DNA from: Acidobacteriota bacterium
GTDB lineage: Bacteria; Acidobacteriota; Vicinamibacteria; Vicinamibacterales; SCN-69-37
NCBI GenBank assembly: GCA_021824055.1
Contig: JAKALV010000255.1
Span: 1-5,008, forward strand
Direction of reading: 5' to 3'
Length of the DNA stretch: 5,008 bases
Numbering within the stretch: position 1 is the stretch's first letter; the number at the start of each line of letters is the position of its first letter. This document shows, piece after piece, positions 1 through 5,008 of this stretch. The position numbers and the translations under genes are program-made. Below the pieces are notes generated by a model that was not told the DNA's origin, ran no database searches, and was given only the letters and a program-made list of their open reading frames with translations.

Positions 1-379
1 GCGCGAAGGCGAGGCCGCACCGGGCGCCGGCGCGGAGCCGGGCGACTTATTCCTGGTGGTGCGGCTCGCGCCGCACCCACGCTACGACCGGCGCGGCAAC
101 GACCTGTACATCAAAGTGCCGGTGCCCGTGACCACGGCGGTGCTGGGCGGGGAAATCACCGTGCCCACGCTGGCCGGCACGGTGCTGCGGCTGCGCATTC
201 CGGAAATGACCGGCGGCGGCCGCGTCTTCCGCATGAAAGGCCACGGCATGCCGGTCGCGCGATCGACGGACAACCGGGGCGACTTGTACGCCACTGTCGA
301 AATCGTACTGCCGCCAACGCTCACCCCCGAGGCGCGCGCCCACTACGAGGCGCTGAAAGCGCTCGAACTGCCCAGGTAA
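1..379 (+). CDS. DnaJ/CbpA-type co-chaperone, C-terminal part (5' end outside the window)
   Basis: This is the last ~125 residues of a J-domain co-chaperone, which stimulates the DnaK ATPase and hands it unfolded or aggregated clients in the cytoplasm. The frame is open from base 2 to the TAA at 377-379. The visible part matches the C-terminal substrate-binding beta domains of the family: a GDLFLVVRLAPHPRYDRRGNDLY stretch is seen as GDLFLVV, then HPRYDRRGNDLY, then LGGEITVPTLAG, then GRVFRMKGHGMP, then GDLYATVEIVLP, ending in a short helix (LTPEARAHYEALKAL). An internal GTG at 56-58 opens an ORF but falls inside the conserved GDLFLVV strand, so it is not the true start. The J domain, any Gly/Phe linker and any zinc-finger region lie off the left edge, so classical DnaJ (type I) and CbpA (type II) cannot be separated. 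The stop is 18 nt before clpB, which implies an operon. Confidence 0.9.
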   Translation, partial: REGEAAPGAGAEPGDLFLVVRLAPHPRYDRRGNDLYIKVPVPVTTAVLGGEITVPTLAGTVLRLRIPEMTGGGRVFRMKGHGMPVARSTDNRGDLYATVEIVLPPTLTPEARAHYEALKALELPR

Positions 380-385
380 CACCGC

Positions 386-390
386 GGAGG
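386..390 (+). promoter_or_regulatory. Ribosome binding site of clpB (GGAGG)
   Basis: A perfect GGAGG core lies 7 nt before the GTG at 398-400. It fixes that GTG as the clpB start, and the product then begins MNLNKYTEKAQEA, as expected for a ClpB N-terminus. It sits in the 18-nt gap after the co-chaperone stop, which is too short for a normal promoter and supports co-transcription. Confidence 0.85.
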
Positions 391-397
391 TATCGTC

Positions 398-3007
<2,610 letters not shown>

Positions 3008-3008
3008 C

Positions 3009-3096
3009 CGTGAAGCACGTGAAGAACGTGAAGACAGTCTTTCAAAGAGACTCTTTGAAAAACTGCCTTTGCTTCACGTTCTTCGCGTCCTTCACG
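3009..3096. repeat. 88-nt composite inverted repeat between convergent genes
   Basis: The outer arms 3009-3033 and 3072-3096 are reverse complements at 23 of 25 positions. The exceptions are 3016/3089 (C/C) and 3020/3085 (T/G, a possible G-U pair in the plus-strand RNA). Each arm is three 9-bp units with a CGTGAAG core at 3009, 3018 and 3027, mirrored as CTTCACG or CTTCGCG at 3072, 3081 and 3090. Nested inside is a second palindrome at 3035-3065. The two stems are separated by 1 nt on the left (3034) and 6 nt on the right (3066-3071). The element starts 1 nt after the clpB stop and ends 10 nt before the amidohydrolase stop, so it fills the intergenic gap. The pairing was read directly from the bases; membership in a dispersed repeat family is inference. 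Confidence 0.9.
3035..3065. terminator. Putative bidirectional terminator hairpin (inner palindrome)
   Basis: Two 15-nt halves (3035-3049 and 3051-3065) are centred on A3050 and pair at 14 of 15 positions, with a single C/A mismatch at 3039/3061. The core TTTCAAAGAG / CTCTTTGAAA is perfect; an RNA hairpin would need to open at least the innermost pair. Its position between two converging stop codons suits a shared terminator. It is not a classical intrinsic terminator: the stem is A/T-rich and neither side carries a clean run of T. The following bases are only pyrimidine-rich on each strand, so termination may need the outer stem or Rho. Confidence 0.5.
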
Positions 3097-3106
3097 ATTG
3101 AAGCGC

Positions 3107-5008
3107 TCACCGGAGCTTGAACCCAGCCGCGCGCCAGAGCGCGGCCGAGTCGTAGAGCTTGCCGTTGACCATGACCCGCGAGGCCGTGCGGATATTGGTG
3201 ATGTCGTCGAGCGGGTTACCGTCGAGAATCACGAGGTCAGCGCGTTTTCCGGCCTCGATCGTGCCGGTGTCCTTGTCGAGCTTCATCACGCGCGCCGGCA
3301 CGATCGTCGCGGCCTGAATCGCCTGCAGCGGCGTCATCCCGCCCTTTACGTACAGTTCGATCTCGCGCTGAAGGCTGAAACCCGGAATGCCCTTGTCCGT
3401 GCCGGCGACCACCGGAATGCCGGTGCTGCGCGCTTCGTTCAGCATGCCGAGCGACTGGCGCTGCCGGGCAGCGTACTGCACGGGATCGCCGTTGCCTCCG
3501 GGCATGCCTGCGAACTGTCGAGCCAGCGTTCGCGGCAACCGCAGCACACCCGGAATGAATGACGCGAGCGGAATTGCCGCCGGTCGTCCGCTGAGTTCGC
3601 CCCATGACGTCGTGGGATCGAGCGCCGTACCGTGCGCCTTGAAGAACGCGATGAGATCGTTGGCCGCCGCCGAGCCCGCCGGTCCCGGCACGCTGCCGTG
3701 CGCGATCTGGTCGTAGCCGTTCTCGACCGCTTCGCGCGCCCCACGCGGCGTGTGGCCGGTGACCATCATGCCGAGCCTGTGCGCTTCGTCGGCCATCGCC
3801 CTGACCACATCGGCCGTCACCAGCGTGTAGATCTTCACTTCCTCGAAACCGTCGGCCTTCAGTTGGCGCACCACGGCACGCCCTTCGTCGGGCGTCGCGG
3901 CCCACACGTGGCCGAATGCGCCGGGACCAGGCCCGTCCACCAGACCGGCCAGCAGCAGGCGAGGCGCAAGCACCGTGCCGGCGTTGATCGCATTCCGATA
4001 CGGCACGAGAAACTCGTTCTCGCCGCCCATGTCGCGAATCGTCGTCACACCGCCGGCCAGATACGGAAACGCCCAGTCGGTCTGCGACGAGTGCGCGTGC
4101 ATGTCCCACAGACCGGGGATGATCGTGTGGCCGCTGACATAAATGATCGGTATCCCGTTTGGGATGTGAACCGCGGCGCGGGGGCCGACTGCCGCGATGC
4201 GCCCATCGCGAATCAGGATGATGGCATGCTCGATCGGCGGCGCATCGGTGCCGTCGATCACGCGCGCGCCGAACACCGCGAACGTTCCGCTCTGCGGCGG
4301 CGGCAGGGCCGTCGTGGCCGCCGCCAGCTCGTCAAGACGGTCGGCCGCCGACTGCCGGATGAAGTCCTCGATGCGCGACTCGGCGCCCGCCGCCGCGGCT
4401 TCGAACGGCAAATTGCCCGCCCATGTGGTCAGACCGGTCAGCCGCCGCGTTTTGACGTCCACGAACGCGCCTTCTGTGCCCCAGACCACGCCGTCGATCG
4501 CCAGGCGCTCGATGCCGTCCGCGACCCCGCGCGACGCGATCCGCACCGTGCCTGCGGGCGGCGCCACGATCTCCGTCGGCCGGCCATGGCTGAGCCAGAA
4601 CCGAATCAGCTGTTCCTGCGTGGCGATGGGCGCGTAATTGTCGACGGGGAAGAACGGGCGGCCCGCCAGCTCGATCGTCTTCTCGTCGGGGCCGTCATGG
4701 ACAAACACGCGGTCGCCGATGCGCAGCACGTCGATGTCCGTCGAGAAGAGCCGGTAGGTCCTGCCTTTCGAGGTGAGCCGGATCGGCAGGTCGTCGCCGT
4801 CGAGTTCGAGCGCCGCCGTAAGCTGGACCTTCGTGCCGCGATCCTCAAACGAAAAGGCCGAGGCGATCTTCCGCCCCGGCCCGATGGTGGTGACTGTGAC
4901 CCGCTCCTCGCCGATCTGGTGGCCGAGGAAGCTGAGAACAAACCGCTCGGTGGCCGGCGGCGCCGTCTGCGCGTGCGGCCGCGCCGCCACTGGCGCCAGC
5001 AGAACGGC
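3107..5008 (-). CDS. Exported metal-dependent amidohydrolase, imidazolonepropionase-related (N-terminus outside the window)
   Basis: This is a probable hydrolase of the amidohydrolase superfamily, cleaving an amide, peptide or similar bond outside the cytoplasm; the substrate is unknown. Residues are numbered from the GTG at 4990-4988. The catalytic part runs from ~236 to 627: a beta-sandwich entry (VIDGTDAPPIEHAIILIRDG), then PGLWDMHAH with metal ligands H298 and H300, K386 in VKIYT (candidate carboxylated lysine), H413 in TGHTP, H431 in AHGS and D532 in AGTDKG. It closes with GTIEAGKRADLVILDGNPL and VMVNGKLYD, typical of the family. About 220 preceding residues form a predicted beta-rich region without a recognised domain. 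The GTG is not the real start: the frame continues upstream as AVLLAP to the window edge, giving a signal-peptide tail. The gene converges on clpB, 99 nt apart, so a shared operon or role is not implied. Confidence 0.92.
   Translation of the reverse strand, partial: AVLLAPVAARPHAQTAPPATERFVLSFLGHQIGEERVTVTTIGPGRKIASAFSFEDRGTKVQLTAALELDGDDLPIRLTSKGRTYRLFSTDIDVLRIGDRVFVHDGPDEKTIELAGRPFFPVDNYAPIATQEQLIRFWLSHGRPTEIVAPPAGTVRIASRGVADGIERLAIDGVVWGTEGAFVDVKTRRLTGLTTWAGNLPFEAAAAGAESRIEDFIRQSAADRLDELAAATTALPPPQSGTFAVFGARVIDGTDAPPIEHAIILIRDGRIAAVGPRAAVHIPNGIPIIYVSGHTIIPGLWDMHAHSSQTDWAFPYLAGGVTTIRDMGGENEFLVPYRNAINAGTVLAPRLLLAGLVDGPGPGAFGHVWAATPDEGRAVVRQLKADGFEEVKIYTLVTADVVRAMADEAHRLGMMVTGHTPRGAREAVENGYDQIAHGSVPGPAGSAAANDLIAFFKAHGTALDPTTSWGELSGRPAAIPLASFIPGVLRLPRTLARQFAGMPGGNGDPVQYAARQRQSLGMLNEARSTGIPVVAGTDKGIPGFSLQREIELYVKGGMTPLQAIQAATIVPARVMKLDKDTGTIEAGKRADLVILDGNPLDDITNIRTASRVMVNGKLYDSAALWRAAGFKLR
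4970..5008 (-). other. Signal-peptide tail of the amidohydrolase
   Basis: In frame with the amidohydrolase, the right edge reads AVLLAPVAARPHA followed by QTAPPATE. This looks like the end of a hydrophobic core and a polar c-region with a likely signal peptidase I cut after HA, before Gln. The n-region and the start codon lie beyond the window. Export to the periplasm or outside is therefore likely. No lipobox cysteine is seen in the visible part. Confidence 0.6.

Noticed and set aside
3066..3071. T-tract of an intrinsic terminator after the inner hairpin
   Set aside because: The bases read CCTTTG and then CTTCACG, only mildly pyrimidine-rich. This is too weak to call a Rho-independent terminator with confidence.
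3098..3562. A 154-codon plus-strand open frame inside the amidohydrolase gene
   Set aside because: It overlaps the conserved C-terminal catalytic part of the amidohydrolase on the opposite strand and its product resembles nothing I know. It is best explained as a high-G+C shadow frame.
4988..4990. GTG as the start of the amidohydrolase
   Set aside because: Upstream codons stay in frame to the edge and encode a hydrophobic AVLLAP segment that fits a signal peptide. Starting at this GTG would remove the export signal from a protein whose next residues look like a signal peptidase site.

Overview
This window is high in G+C (about two thirds by eye) and comes from a bacterial chromosome. It holds three protein genes and one compact inverted-repeat element. 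GTG starts, dense G/C-ending codons, a DnaJ-type gene directly followed by clpB, and a large exported amidohydrolase of the imidazolonepropionase-related type would fit an Acidobacteriota-like soil bacterium. That placement is inference from general resemblance only; nothing here is diagnostic of a taxon.

Positions 1-379 (+) are the C-terminal end of a DnaJ/CbpA-type co-chaperone whose start lies left of the window. After 18 nt, which include a strong ribosome binding site, comes a complete clpB (398-3007, +). It encodes the Hsp100 disaggregase with both Walker A/B pairs, both arginine-finger regions and a full-length middle domain. The two genes look like one transcription unit. J-proteins deliver aggregated clients to DnaK, and DnaK works with ClpB through the middle domain, so they belong to one protein-rescue pathway.

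The 99-nt gap between clpB and the convergent gene on the other strand is almost filled by an 88-nt composite inverted repeat (3009-3096). Its outer arms are 25 bp (23/25 paired), each built of three 9-bp tandem units. Inside sits a second palindrome of 15 bp per side. It probably terminates transcription from both sides, and its modular build suggests a dispersed intergenic repeat family. This is the most interesting non-coding signal in the window.

Positions 3107-5008 (-) encode most of a secreted, metal-dependent amidohydrolase. The reading frame stays open to the right edge and reads as the tail of a signal peptide, so the true start is outside the window. A region of roughly 220 residues with no recognised domain precedes the catalytic domain, which keeps a complete HxH/Lys/His/His/Asp metal-ligand set. 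Its substrate cannot be told from the sequence.

I see no CRISPR array, tRNA or rRNA gene, insertion sequence or prophage gene. The three genes belong to well-known families. No new multi-gene system is evident.
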